This document shows positions 37,901 through 49,919 of a stretch of 52,054 nt of DNA, one piece after another (position 1 is the stretch's first letter; every line of letters begins with the position of its first letter). Both the position numbers and the translations under genes were made by a program. Origin of the DNA: Echinococcus granulosus. Taxonomy: Eukaryota > Platyhelminthes > Cestoda > Cyclophyllidea > Taeniidae. The notes beneath the pieces are model-generated. The model worked only from the letters and a program-made list of their open reading frames with translations, was not told where the DNA came from and ran no database searches. The stretch lies in assembly GCF_000524195.1 (NCBI RefSeq), contig NW_020170404.1:895495-947548 (forward strand). Direction: 5' to 3'.

Positions 37901-38882
37901 TAACTAAAGCAGCACAGGAGATTTCGACTAGTGCTTGATATTTATTTATTAGGACTTGCGTTACCACCTATTCTTGACCCTAATGCTACTGTAGCTATTT
38001 AAGTAGATAATTATTCCTTTAATTTAAAAAGAAAATTCAGGAACCACACAATGCGCGAACGTACGATGGGTAAAACTTTTTTTAACCACTACGCCACATA
38101 GATGCCTACTTTCCCACCCCACTACACTCAGTTGGTTATTTGTTTCTGATAAGATCGCGGTACCGATTCGGCAACTCGGATCCAGATCTACCGGATGTTT
38201 GTCAAACCCCGGATTGCACATTCCGACATGCCCCCAGCGGTCTGCACACCTCAAGAGTAGATAGTCAAAATCATCCTCGCCATTTCATCCTCTGGCTCTG
38301 GCAAATTGGGTCACGTTATAAACTCCATTGAAAGGGTTTCCAGTGCGCACACGAATATGAAGGCGAGAGCAACACCACATCTAATGCAAAGAACGACTGT
38401 AGGGAGGAAAAGAACCCATAGTCATTTTGGAAGCCATTTGTGTTGATGCATCACCCAGGAGGCTAAGCTTCCTCGCTCCATACCTCCAAACCAGCATCAC
38501 ACGCACCCCTCCTGGTAAATATCTTCCTGGTAATGAAGGACACTTGATGGCCTCCAAGAAAAGGTGACGACACGTCGACTCGGTCAACCACCCGTAGACA
38601 CGTTCACTCTCCAGTTGGGCATACACCCAAAATCCAGGACTGGTGCCACTAAAGTCCGCAATACAGGGCATAAACAGAAATGAAGGCCTGCACTAACTCG
38701 GTTTTATGACCTGCACCACGTACCAGCGGCAATTTGCGCAGCACATGCAAGGTCACGACATCATACATGCATATAACTAACCGGGTGTGAGCTGGGATCG
38801 CATTACAAATTAACACGCATTGTGAAAAAAAAAACCATTAAAACCATTCCTGAAAAGGCTTTACTACATATCATGATAAAGT

Positions 38883-40284
38883 TCACTTGAAAACACAGGT
38901 TTCGGCAACGGTCTTCCCATCACACACATCCCCAAGCGCAAAGAAGTCGGCAATCTTCGCTTTGGTATCGGGGCAGTCGGGATCAAGCTTGGTCCAAGTG
39001 TACGACTCGTAGTCAGTTTGTAGATCAGGACTGAGATCGAAAATCAAACCAGTTCCACGCCAAACCCAGATTCCACCGATTGTACTATTGTTATTCTCAC
39101 CATAGACGTGCATTATGGCGAAGCTAAATCTTTGCATTCTGTGAACAAAAACAACGCATTAGATAACAAGCTGATTTCGAAAAAAAGGCGAACAAAAAAA
39201 ACCTACTTCTCCAGTCGTTGAAACATTCCCCTGAGAAGGTTAGCGGACATAAAGGTGAGTTTAAGCTCTTCGGGATAGTTGTATTCGCAGTACCAAATAG
39301 AATCGGTAGTGGGATCAAATGTTTTCCAGAAGAAAGGAATCGTCGCCGTCATGCAGTCTTCATTACTGAAGACCTTCTTAAAATCGTTATAATTAAAGGT
39401 CCCAGCAGGAAGCTGTACAAGCGGGTTACTACGGGACTCGGGAGCAGGTTTCTCCTCCTCTTCCTCTAAATCACTTTCGGACACTTTCGGTGCCTCCTTC
39501 TTTGGCCGTTGTTTCTTCTCTTGTTGTTTCTCCTGATTCTTAACTTTCTTCTGCTTCTCATGTTTAGGAGCATTCTTAGGGTCAAATACGACCGGTTTAT
39601 CGCAAAGTTTCATCTCTCCGACAACCGCCATAACCTCCGGTTGATTGGCAATAGTGGTATACCAACGGACAAGATGAGGATAGGGCTCACGACCAGCCTC
39701 ATCAAGAAGTTTCTCGAAGAGCAGCCTCAGAGCCGAAAAGACGGTCAAGTCAGCCTGTGTGATGTGTTCGCCAACAAAGTAGGTTCTACATAACGCACGT
39801 GTTTAAAAAAAGAATAGCGCACTTTGAGGCAAGAAAGTCGTTCAAGAATGTGAGCGCCTTTTTGACATTTTCCTGACCCTTGTTAACCTGGTTCATATTG
39901 TAGTTGGTTGCCCCAATGATGGGATATAGCCAAGCAGCAATTGAAGGCATCAAAATGTGGTCAGTAAAGTTGGCCCATTGGGTAACATAGTACTCATGTT
40001 CGCCACCTACACAAATAAATAATCAATATTGCAAAAGTACCCCGAAGTTGCTTATTGCCCAGAAAATACGCAATCGCGTTAGCATCGAACAAAGTTACAC
40101 CATCCCTGGCGTGGAATACGGGAGCAGCCTCAGCAGGGCAGGATTTCGCTTCGTCGGGCAGAGATGATATTCCGGGACAATACTCAACGAGCTCTAGGGG
40201 AACACCACTGTACGCAGCGGCCAATTGAGCTCTGAGAGCCTTGTGATAGTCCGGAGGGGTATAAAGTTTACCAGAAGCAGACAT
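38883..40284 (-). CDS. EEF1G: Elongation factor 1-gamma (eEF1B gamma subunit)
   Basis: Four exons on the minus strand: 40284-40041, 40006-39823, 39785-39207 and 39138-38883. Phases agree and the product is 420 aa (human 437). The protein is the structural subunit of the eEF1B complex that recharges eEF1A with GTP during translation. Residues 1 to about 200 form a GST-like domain (SGKLYTPPDY, LFDANAIAYFLGN, TYFVGEHITQADLTVFSALR). A Lys/Glu-rich linker follows (KKVKNQEKQQEKKQRPKKEA). The C-terminal EF1G domain is strongly conserved: LPAGTFNYNDFKKVFSNED, MFQRLEKMQRF, NNNSTIGGIWVWRG, SPDLQTDYESYTWTKLDP, ending VFK. Start chosen at MSASGKLYT, matching the family N-terminus; an in-frame ATG ten codons upstream (MPLPVGTCSN) lies before an AG acceptor-like site at 40302, so it is probably outside the mature mRNA. 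The gene is divergent to PMPCB with 1.5 kb between starts. Confidence 0.96.
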
Positions 40285-40686
40285 ATTGGAACAAGTTCCG
40301 ACTGGTAAGGGCATGAACAGAGAAGCAAGTAACTCGTAAAAGGACCGGGAGTACCAGGAGCGCCACACCCGTCACGTGGCGGATGGCGCAGACAAACAAA
40401 CTTACAATTTCGAAGGATAAAGTGTTAATGTAGTATAACGACCACAATGCTAGTACAGATGCCTTTTTAAAATTATTATGACAATAATTATACGCTAAAA
40501 TTTTTGCTTGTTTTAGAGAGGTCAATGAGATTTACAACTGCAACAAAATAACATACGCGCATAACTTTAGCTGATATACCATCGTAGAAAAGGACTTAAA
40601 AATTAAGCCTATATTCTTAAATCAGTAAAAGCACGCTATCTTTAAATTTTGTCAGGTTTCCTGGTGAATTGTGGATGGGTACGAAT

Positions 40687-40868
40687 GTAGCGTCCCGAGA
40701 CTGCCTGAAGACGGAAGAAGACACAATACTCGGGCAGAATATATATATTCAGCACGGAGAAGGTGTCTGGGCTATTGGCATGGCCCAAAAGGCCAGCCCA
40801 CCCAGCGAGGTACAAGGAGGCTAATTCGAAGTACAGAAGTTGCGCCTCACCAAAACCGAGGGATAAAC
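40687..40868 (+). repeat. Short interspersed repeat family R3, copy
   Basis: Pairs with 37757-37900 as described there; this copy has an extra AT-rich TATATATAT insert at about 40740. The open frame across it is an artefact of the repeat. Confidence 0.6.
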
Positions 40869-40998
40869 CACTATCGTATTACATGACCGCATAACACGAG
40901 TCTTACCCTATGTGATACAAAAAGGAAGCAAGAAGACGCACTTAGGTTTCTTATACCCGCTAAAAACCTGAATGTGGTATCGCTGTCTCCGCACTTAC

Positions 40999-41191
40999 CA
41001 TCGCCATAAACGACTCCATAATGAATAATCTTAAGGGGTTTAGACCTGGCGCAATCTAATTTGCTAGCAGCTTTCTTAAAAACAGTTGCTAAGAGTTCAC
41101 CTAATCTTTTTGCCATTTGTAAGGAATATTTGCAGCTTCGCTCATACGCTGCAGGTGCCCTTCTTTGCTGCTGTTCAGATCCAATACTCAC
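40999..41191 (-). other. Candidate exon, unknown protein
   Basis: On the minus strand CATCTCCACAG precedes an open stretch reading VSIGSEQQQRRAPAAYERS onward to the ATG at 41116 (MAKRLGELLATVFKKAASKL) and then HYGVVYGDG, closed by the good donor GATG|GTAAGT. The basic, amphipathic stretch after the ATG could be a mitochondrial presequence. No downstream partner exon was found before eEF1G, and the family is not recognised. The acceptor itself is also followed by GTGAGT, so the site could equally be a donor. Confidence 0.3.
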
Positions 41192-41795
41192 CTGTGGAGA
41201 TGAAATTTTATAAACTTTCGGACCAATTTTGCTTTCTTTTGCTATAAATAAGGTCTTTTGGCTTTTTAAGGTCTTGGCACACCAAATTATTTTGGAGTAA
41301 CGCAACGTATGCTACCTTTGCACAATGAAGTGTTAAATTACTAGCATGCACTGAAATCTTTGGCACAGAGCGGACAAGCAGCCAGCAGACACTGTCAGTG
41401 TAGGACCAAAGTGGTAAAACACGCAGGTAAACAAAATATCATGCCATTAAAAAAAAGGTAACCAATGAGAATGCTTCACTGCAAATCTTCTCTAAAACTT
41501 ATGCATAACCAACCCATATTGCAGAACACACTTTAAAGATGATTTTTGGACAGAAGTTGCTCATTTTCACACCAAATTTTCCTTATCTACACATCGGCTA
41601 GGATATAGGTCAATTTTATTTATTAAAAGGCCCCAAGCCATAAAAAGCAATCACATACTGAAATTTTTGATTGTCATTTAAACATTTAACGCTTTATAGG
41701 GATATTAACGCCATCCAACATAAGACAGCTAAAATAACTTCTTAAATTGTTTTCATTATAAACACAAAGTGGCGGTTCATCTCGGTTGGCTTTCG

Positions 41796-43565
41796 ATGGC
41801 ATCTCGCCGGGTATCGTCGCTCTTGCCTCATTTGGTCAAGGTTCTCCGTTAATCCTTTGGTTAATTCTTTTATGTAGTTCTCTCGACCGTATAGCATTGG
41901 GACCGCTACGAATTATGTTCCGGCTATTGAATCAGCACATATACCAAAAACCGAGGTCAGTACGTTGAAGAGCGGATTCCGCATCGCTTCCGAGAATTGG
42001 AATCTGCCCACATGCACTGTAAGCGTTAATTCACCTACATGTTGTAGGTTGGTCTGTGGATTGATGTTGGAAGCCGCTTTGAAACCGAAACCAACAATGG
42101 TGTTGCCCATTTCCTGGAGCACATGGCGTTTAAGGGCACTGATAAACGAACTCAACGGTCTCTGGAGGAGGAAGTTGAAAATAAGGGCGCCCACCTGAAC
42201 GCTTACACCTCAAGAGAGATGACTGTATACTACGCAAAATGCTTTTCTCATGACCTGCGTTGGGGTACTTGCTTCTAAATCACTAATTTTCTCTTAAGCC
42301 TGCGAACTCATTTCTGACATCATCAAACATAGTAAACTTGACCAACATCAGGTTGATCGTGAACGTGGAGTCATTTTGAGAGAGATGGAGGAGGTTGAAA
42401 GCAACTACCAGGAGGTTGTGTTCGATTACCTGCACGCCACGGCTTACCAAGGCACTCCCCTCGGTCGCACAATTTTGGGACCGGTTGAGAATGTTAAGTC
42501 TTTGCAGCCTCGCGACCTGCGTAACTTCATAAAAACCAATTACAAGGCTCCGCGAATGGTGCTCACCGCGGCTGGAGGTCTGAAACTCTTTCCTTTCTCA
42601 CATCCTATTTAAGGTGTCGAGCATGAAGAACTGAAGGAACTTGGTGAAAAGTACTTTGGTGATATATCGGCCACCTTTGAGAGCGAAACTTCCAAGCTTG
42701 AGCGCTGTAGATTCACTGGATCCGAGATCCGTGATCGCGACGACGCAATGCCGTTGGCTCACATCGCCTTTGCTTTTGAGGGTCCTGGTTGGGCTGATCC
42801 AGATACTCTTGCTCTCATGGTGGGGAGCAGCGTTAACGGCGCCTGGGATCGAACACACGGGGGTGGCTCTAACGTCGCTAGTCCCTTGGCCAGCAAGTTT
42901 TTCGAAAAAGGCAACGTTCACAGCTACCAACACTTCTTTACTTGCTATCATGATACCTCTCTCTGGTGAGTCACTCCACATAAGGTCTTAGTCCCTGTTC
43001 TTATTAACCCTATTTTACTTGTCGTTTTCCTCTGCCAGGGGCGTATACTTTACAGGCGAAAAGATAGGCCTAGATGAAGCGGTTACCGCACTCACCAAGG
43101 AGATGGTTCGTATGTGCTCACAAATCACGGAACATGAGGTTTCGCGTGCCAAAAACCAGCTCAAAACCCATCTCATGCTCCAGTTGGATGGCACCACTCC
43201 CATCTGTGAAGACATCGGCCGGCAGATGCTCGTCTACGGACGCCGCGTCCCCATCAACGAAATGTTCGCGAGAATTGATGCAAGTTGCTTCAACTTGTTA
43301 TCATTCTTCCACTTCTCTCGTCAGTGACGCGTTGTGATTTTATTTTTACAGGCCATCGATGCTGAAAAACTCCGTGAAGTTTGCTCAAAGTACTTATACG
43401 ATCGGTGCCCGGCTGTCGCCTCTATCGGTTAGATGACTTTTTACAAATTTTACAGTGATGCGAAATGCAATTTATCCGCTTCTTTCCCCTATTTTTTTAG
43501 GGCCAGTTGAGTCGCTGCCGGATTACAACCGCATTCGTGATCAGACATGGTGGATACGCATGTAG
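41796..43565 (+). CDS. PMPCB: Mitochondrial processing peptidase beta subunit
   Basis: Eight exons: 41796-41840, 41878-42018, 42048-42264, 42299-42577, 42614-42965, 43039-43279, 43352-43427 and 43501-43565. All phases agree; 471 aa (human 489). The enzyme cleaves presequences from imported proteins in the mitochondrial matrix as a dimer with PMPCA; the beta subunit carries the zinc site. The N-terminus [15 protein letters not shown] is an Arg/Ser-rich targeting peptide. The inverted zinc motif HFLEH is at residues 83-87, and Glu163 sits 76 residues after His87, the spacing of the third ligand in M16 peptidases, so it should be active. Further landmarks are [53 protein letters not shown] and WWIRM at the end. 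Most introns are very small (29-76 bases). Intron 6 is GC-AG: exon 6 ends GAT followed by GCAAGT, and the nearest GT would frameshift. The gene converges on CIAO3 with 160 bases between stops. Complex III core proteins share the fold, but the intact HxxEH and closer sequence favour PMPCB. Confidence 0.97.
43280..43285 (+). other. Non-canonical GC splice donor, PMPCB intron 6
   Basis: [13 protein letters not shown] is restored only by cutting between 43279 and 43280, leaving GCAAGT as the donor. Using the GT at 43284 introduces a frameshift with an early TGA. Confidence 0.85.
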
Positions 43566-43651
43566 ATCACCGCTTATCCCTGCCTATCTCCCGTCCTGGC
43601 CTAAGGTTGCGCCCTGCGTCACTTGACATTTTCAACCTTTACTAATAATGT

Positions 43652-43657
43652 TTTATT
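43652..43657 (-). terminator. Polyadenylation signal for CIAO3
   Basis: AATAAA on the minus strand about 70 bases after the CIAO3 stop. On the plus strand a weaker CATAAA lies at 43685-43690 after PMPCB, so the two 3' UTRs probably overlap. Confidence 0.55.
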
Positions 43658-43725
43658 TAACTTGCAAAAATTGCCCTTTTCTTGCATAAAATACAAAGTA
43701 ATTGTAGCGGAAAGCTTCTCCATTG

Positions 43726-46700
43726 TCACCATTTCAGCACCGAGGGATTGGTGATTTCCACCTTGGGGACGGCTTTGTAGGTGGTGTAACAGACGCGTTG
43801 CTTGCTGATGGGGTCGAGGCTCGCGTGCAGTTGCTTTGAAATCTCGCTTTGGAGGATATCTTGTTGTTCTAGGGAGAAGTAGACTTGAGAAACGTCAGGT
43901 AGGTCCGTCTTCAACTGCGCGCCTCCGTTGAGGCAACCTGAAATTAAGCCCTTAGGTTGGTCGGCGTTGACTTGATGAGGGTACCCCTCCTCGATTTGTC
44001 ATGTAAGTTAGTAGGCTTTTCCGAAAATGGGTGTGGCACTTGCAAACTTACGAGGACATCACCCAGGTGCGTACTTCTGATTGCAGCCCCTATCCGCGCA
44101 CCACTCAGAGCTAAGACAGACCACGATTTTGACGTAGTGCCGAATAGCATCAAAGAGGTAGGTGCTCTCACCCTAGTGCGTTCTACTTTAGGATTCGTCT
44201 ACATGGAAAGGCGACGATACCGCTCCTTGGATAGCCCATTACTCCTTATCTGTTGGGTATATTTCATTTAGAAGGTTCCCTCGCAAAGATGCAATGAAGG
44301 CGCGCAATTCTGGTACTGTTTCAAAGGACCTAGCAGCTCTTGTCAGAGCACCATTCGCTGTTGGGGTGGACTGTGGCCTCAGTGTAGTCTAATAGCATCC
44401 CAATGCTATTTATTTGAGAATTTCCTACCGCATCACACTTCTCACCGAAAAGTGGTGACAGCATCTACTTTAAAGTCCGTTTTAATTACCTTAGCAGCGA
44501 CTATCCATGGCTGGAACGTAGTCAATTTGAAAGACTTTTACTCCATCATACTCCTTACAGACAGTGCAAAGCGCACTTCTGAGTCCAAAATTCCACCCAC
44601 CGTTTGAACAGTCTGTGACTGCGACTTAACAGAAGAGTGAATACGACCTAAAAGCCGGCAATTGCAAAGCAATCATCTGACGTCGCCTTAACTGGCCATC
44701 ACTTACCACTGGGACAGGCCATAATCTCGACAAAGTCGAATGGCGCCTCAGCTCGGACCGTGGAGCAACGCGAGTGCGCCTTGATGTGAGCGCGTTTAAG
44801 TTGCTGCACCACGGTCTGGATGTTGCGGAAGCCGTTGGCCACCAGAAAGGCCAGGAGGGGTGTAGGCATCGCTCCAGCGTGGCGGTAGGGCGTGCGCCCT
44901 GCCGGTGCGCTCCTATCAGCCGCCTCACATTCCTCCACGCTGTTGAAGAGCAGAATTTCCTACAGGAATAGAAGAAATTTTACAGCTGTCAAGTTGTCAA
45001 CCGCAAAAGTAGCATAAGAGAATCCTGATACTCCAACTCATTTATCTTTCTCTCAAGCACTTGTGATCACCCGCGTATCACCCACTCTCTCAGTCTCCAA
45101 GCCTTTCAGCCTATAATGCACTCGACTCCCAATGAAAATTCCCCTTCTATAAATGTGAACTTGGAAATGATTCGGCATCTCACACCTGCAAATCGTGATT
45201 GCCAAGGTGACGAGTGAGCACCCGTGGGTCTTCAGTGACAACAGGAGGCAAATGGATGTGGAATAGTTGCTCGGCGGCGTGACGGAGGACGGCGAATGCG
45301 TAGCCGCCCGACCCTGAACCCGCATGACGATAGGTGCAAGAGCCTCCGTCTTTCTCTTCCGCCTCCTCCTTCCACTCTCGCCCCAACAGTTGGGAGAGTC
45401 TAATGGGAAAGTAAGAAGTAGGTATCAGAGGAATTCGTACGGAGTAGAAACACAGGTGGAAAGCGTAGGTGAGACAGAAAGCGAAGTGGCTAGAGCTAGG
45501 TTATTTCCATATAGTGACAAGGCGTTTTATAAGGGCAAAACTCGCGTCAGGCCTAGGTCTCGTCGGAATGACGCTTTCTTCATCGCGTAGGGAATTAAGG
45601 CAACTGATTTATGCGTGAGGTAGCTCATTTTTCTATTGCAGGTAGAGTAAACATCATTTCTGCACTTATTTCACAAGCTACGTAGACCCCAAAACCACAC
45701 AATGGTGGCTAAATTCGCCGCCATAACTCTAAGAAGAGGAACCGTGATGGAATGGACGACTATGAGAGAGAGAGAGAAGTGACTCAAATTTCACCACTAA
45801 CCTCTGATCCAGAGGGTTATCCTCAGACCTTGTGTCGACGGGTAATGTGGTTGGTTTCTGTAGGATGGCGTCTAGCACAGTAACGAATTCGTTAGTGCCG
45901 AGAACTAAATCAGCTTCCTTCGTCGTCACGCCATCGCCACTGTACAAGAGGAACTGGCTGCGCGAAGCCTCCAGTTTCTTGTCATAGCAGGGCATAACGA
46001 AGACAAGGAAGAGACGACGTTCGCTGTCGCTTGTCCCACCCGCTGCTCGTTTCAACACACCGGCTAGCAGTTGTTGTGGTGAACGCACCCGTGAGATGTG
46101 TTGTAGGAGAAAGGGTTCTTCCCTGTTGCTGTCCCCACCAACGTCACCACTTGTGGACTTTGATGGCACCTTGAAGTGAGTCTTCTCTGCGTAACACACC
46201 CAACCTTCATTATTCAAAAAAGTATTAGGCGATTTGGAAGAGTCAGACTGCATCCGGTCGTTAAAGTCAATTTAAGGTCACTTTTAGGCTCAATGACTGT
46301 TAAAATGGCAAGAGAATTGAATAAGACCCGTGCAAAATACGTATTGGGATTCTCCATCAAGAATTTATTGATGATAGATGGACTGTTTGATGGAGAACTT
46401 TCTTAACAAGTCACAACACGAAAGTACAAGGCCTTTCAGGTAAGACAACTTAAAAAACATAGATCCAGTTTCTCCGGTGGGGCAAATCATTTAGTTGTAT
46501 CAGTCATGGGCGTTCAAGAGTATATACGGTCCAAAGTCATCCGCTTGGAGACAGCTGAAAACAATTCCTATTGGGAAGGAATAGTTATTTCTCGTAGATA
46601 ACCGCAAAATTATTTGTTACGCAACAAGCCTTTCGGCATCAGGCTGAAAGTAAAAGAAACAATAACGTATCCATTATGCACTATTCTTACCGGGGCAGAT

Positions 46701-48349
46701 CCCGGTAAGTATGGGGAGTTTTGGTGCATCCGAGTGGTCGGCAAACGCGCTGACAAATTCCTTAGCAGTGACAGCGAGTGTGACATCTCGGCTCCACGTG
46801 GTGTCAAGGAAGGGTCGTGAGACGGCACCGTGGGAGTGCAAAAGGCGTGCACAGAACGTTCTCACATTGCTCATTGTCGTCCCGCTCTCTTCGCTCACCT
46901 TGGCAAAAGCCTCTCTCACTCGCTGCGGAAATGACGACTCGCTGCCCCGTTGGAGAGAAGCTGTTAGACTCGCCAGCGACTGTGGTGACAGTGCAACCAC
47001 GACCTCGTACTTCTCTCGTTCCTACACAATGCATCACATATTCGTAATCGATGGTTGAATATATGCTATAATGATTTCTCCCAACAATCCAAAATAGTGA
47101 TTTTGAGTGTCTTGTGGATATAATTTGCTACAAATTCCTAGACTATGATTATTTTAACAGACTGGATGCGTTTTTTATTAAATACACATAAAACAAGTAT
47201 GTCCCAAAGGAAGACAAAAATTAAATGGAAAATCACTTATAAAGCTGCATAGGAATAATGAAAACAGCTCCATAAAGCGGCCTTTCATCCAAAGGATACT
47301 ACTGAAACCACGTAATGTAATAGCCTGATTGGGAAAGGCCTCCCCTCAAGTGGGGAGATCATTTAGTCTAGCGCCCCATTTGAATAAAGAAAACTGATAG
47401 GAGCAAGTGACAGGTTTAACCAGATCAAGGTTGAGCGAATAAGCAATATAAACACTGGTCAAGCAATATCTGAATAGTCTAGTAAAAAAAAAATCAAGCT
47501 GGCATTTAAGGTTTATTTTTCCGACACCGCATACTTTGGTGAATGAATAAAAGAACAAGACAGTGAATTAGGCAGGAAGTCGTATGCGAATAACGTTAAC
47601 TAGAGTAGATATAAAGAGTTAACAAAACCTTTTCATGTGACCTACAAGATAAACAACCAAAGTCCTCCAATACCTTAAGCAAGTTGAGAAAAGTGTCCAC
47701 ACTATGCTGAGAGACGAGGACGGTTTCAGCAGTGGTTATGCATCCGCTGCAGGAGAGGCAGTCATTGAGATCAATTTTGGCCTTTGCAAGGGTGTATTTC
47801 TCTCCAGATTCGTTTGTGGCCACATACGTGCCATCCTCGCCGATAGTGATCGATTTGGTTTCGTCAACTGATCGGGGTATCTTTACTGGCTTTATACACT
47901 CCTAGAATTAAAGAAAACGGTAGGACTAGTCATATTCAGTACAATTAGACGGTAATGATTGCTGACAGATCATCGCAGCTATCGAAGAGAACTCCAATAA
48001 ATACAACCACCGACCACAGCACTTTAAATGGCATATAAGGAAGTACATTTACGCGGTTGGCCAGATCTGATAACTTTAAAATTCGATGTCACATCAAGAA
48101 ACTAGATCTGACAAATCGTAAGAAGGTAAACTAGTAAAGTTATGGAACCACAGATAAAAAAACTCCAACGAGGAATATCAAACAAGGAGGTAGCAATGCT
48201 TTGCGACAGGCAAGTCAGCCAACGAATGAAATATTGTACGGCTAACTTTCGGGAAATGTTGTAGCAACTGTGAAATGTGCGCTACTTACGAGTGATGGCG
48301 AAATGTAGTCGTCAACATCAGCTATCTTAAGAGCCGCAGAAAAGTGCAT
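43726..48349 (-). CDS. CIAO3: Cytosolic iron-sulfur assembly component 3 (NARFL/IOP1, Fe-only hydrogenase-like)
   Basis: Seven exons on the minus strand: 48349-48290, 47901-47674, 47021-46691, 46204-45802, 45399-45186, 44959-44707 and 43937-43726. Phases agree and give 566 aa (human 476). The protein passes Fe-S clusters from the NUBP scaffold to the CIAO1-CIAO2-MMS19 targeting complex in the cytosol. All expected cluster cysteines are present: Cys22, Cys68, Cys71 and Cys74 (ECIKP and CLSCSGC) for the N-terminal cluster; Cys205 (ICPGW), Cys279 ([13 protein letters not shown]), Cys494 and Cys498 (MACPSGCLNGG) for the H-cluster-like site. Other landmarks are [35 protein letters not shown] and [14 protein letters not shown]. 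Extra length lies in Ser/Asp-rich inserts after YAEKTH and before GSGGY. It ends in LKW; family members end in a tryptophan, a tail thought to contact the targeting complex. The ATG lies five bases after an AG acceptor-like site (48356-48355). Confidence 0.95.
45762..45778 (+). repeat. (GA)n microsatellite inside CIAO3 intron 4
   Basis: Short run of GAGAGAGAGAGA just beyond the exon 4 donor. Confidence 0.8.
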
Positions 48350-49919
48350 CTTGTCTAAAGTGCAAAAAGATATCACCGCACATAGGTTGGAAAATCGCAT
48401 TTACGAAAATACTTCCACTGGCAAAGAAAAAGTTAATTGATTGATCGATGAACAGAGCAGTATAGTATTACACGCTCAAATACCACATGCGAACAGCTAG
48501 CTGCATAGAGCCTTTAATCTGGGTGAGAACAACGGAAAATACCACAACCGATATCACCTACCTAATTTATGTGCAGATTAGAACATTAAACATGTAGGGA
48601 ACACCACTCTTGACGAGGTCGAAACACCCGGCAAGATTTTATTTAAGGTGCTTAGATGTTAGAACAATGTGCATCTAAAGTTTGAATAAAGGTCAATGCG
48701 TTTTTACAATTTACTTAAATAAATAAATATAGGCTTCTGCAGAGTTGATATATTTAGTTGATTTATAATTCTGAAATTTAATACATGATAATAAATTTTA
48801 AGAACTTACATCTGATAGTTCAATCATCTAGACAAAAACTGCAAATAAATGATTTTATGATTTTTTCAATTTTTAGCCAATTGCCTTATTTTTGAAACGC
48901 ATAGTTCCCTCTCAAACACCCCTAGCATTGTTGAGATGCCTTGCTGTAGAGTTGAAGTACGACTATCAGGGAGTTAAGTACTCGTGCACTTGCACACAGA
49001 TATACGTATTATATTAAACTACTTACTACAATAAATTGGGTTAATTGCCCTCGAAGTTGCTCAAAATATGGGCTGATTTGCACGACACGTTTACAAAAAC
49101 AGGGCTACCTATCGATCTCTGGTTTTTTGATTTGATGCTCTTGTACAACATGTGTAAGGAAGAAAAGTTTATTTTAGCATCAAGATATTTATCTGCAGTA
49201 GTTGGTGTTTTAAAGTTACTTTTTTCTGCTATGTGGCCTAACTCAATGCAACCTATTTAGGTGCCGCCTTATTGCTAAGCTATTTAGTGGCACAATATTT
49301 ATACGGAGCCCATTTTTCTTCTCTTACTGTGTTCATTTCATTTCAAATTTGGTAAATGGGATTCGAATTTGTCTGTTCCAGCTCCATGGGTTGCTATTTC
49401 ACACACATTACTAATGTTTTCAACCAAGTATCCAATAAATCCCCTTTTAGTAAACGCTATCAAATAACGTTTCTTTCTGCTCATCTACCCTTCCTTGCTA
49501 GAAAAGTACCCTCAATTCCACATTCTTATTAAACTTAGTAAAGGATCCGAGTAAAGTGTCCAGGCGATACTCTGGTCATTGGCAGTTTCTCTTGCGGCAC
49601 ACGCTCAGTAAAAACGTTGACCTGACAACATCCGTACTAAAGAATCCTGCCGCCTCTTCGTCTGTTCGTGCAGCCAAGAGGTCGTAGATGCAAGTAAACA
49701 TCCAGGGTGATTTTAATTGGTCAAGTTAGCAGAGTTAGATAGTTTTATGAGAAAATGTTTCATCTGTATACATAACGGTGACTAGGTTGTGTTCCCAGTA
49801 CAACCACTTTCAGTTTAGAGCGAGAGAAATTCCTTTTTATCCTCGAATAAATCAGTGAACAAACTTCCCATCCAACTTCATCTCGGCATTTACAATTTTA
49901 AACTGCGAAAAATTAACAA

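Larger units (their letters stand above)
31398..38882. other. Long region with no recognised gene
   Basis: No coding exon could be supported on either strand over about 7.5 kb. It contains a C12 run at 31592-31603 and members of a short repeat family at about 35815-35890 and 37757-37900. Short ORFs here have unremarkable composition and no family motif. Confidence 0.5.
40285..41795. other. Divergent intergenic region, eEF1G to PMPCB
   Basis: Contains an R3 repeat copy at 40687-40868, a candidate minus-strand exon at 40999-41191 and a CCAAT box at 41462-41466, 330 bases before the PMPCB start. Otherwise AT-rich with no recognised gene. Confidence 0.5.

Noticed and set aside
38381..38671. 96-codon minus-strand ORF near the eEF1G 3' end
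   Set aside because: No motif recognised and no splice or start context; possibly repeat-derived.
40671..40886. 71-codon plus-strand ORF
   Set aside because: It coincides with an R3 repeat copy whose partner at 37757 is not open in that frame.
44626..44928. Minus-strand ORF in an alternative frame of CIAO3 exon 6
   Set aside because: The other frame gives the conserved GFRNIQ and MACPSG motifs with correct phases.
46614..47058. Plus-strand ORFs over CIAO3 exon 3
   Set aside because: Antisense to a conserved exon; no independent evidence.
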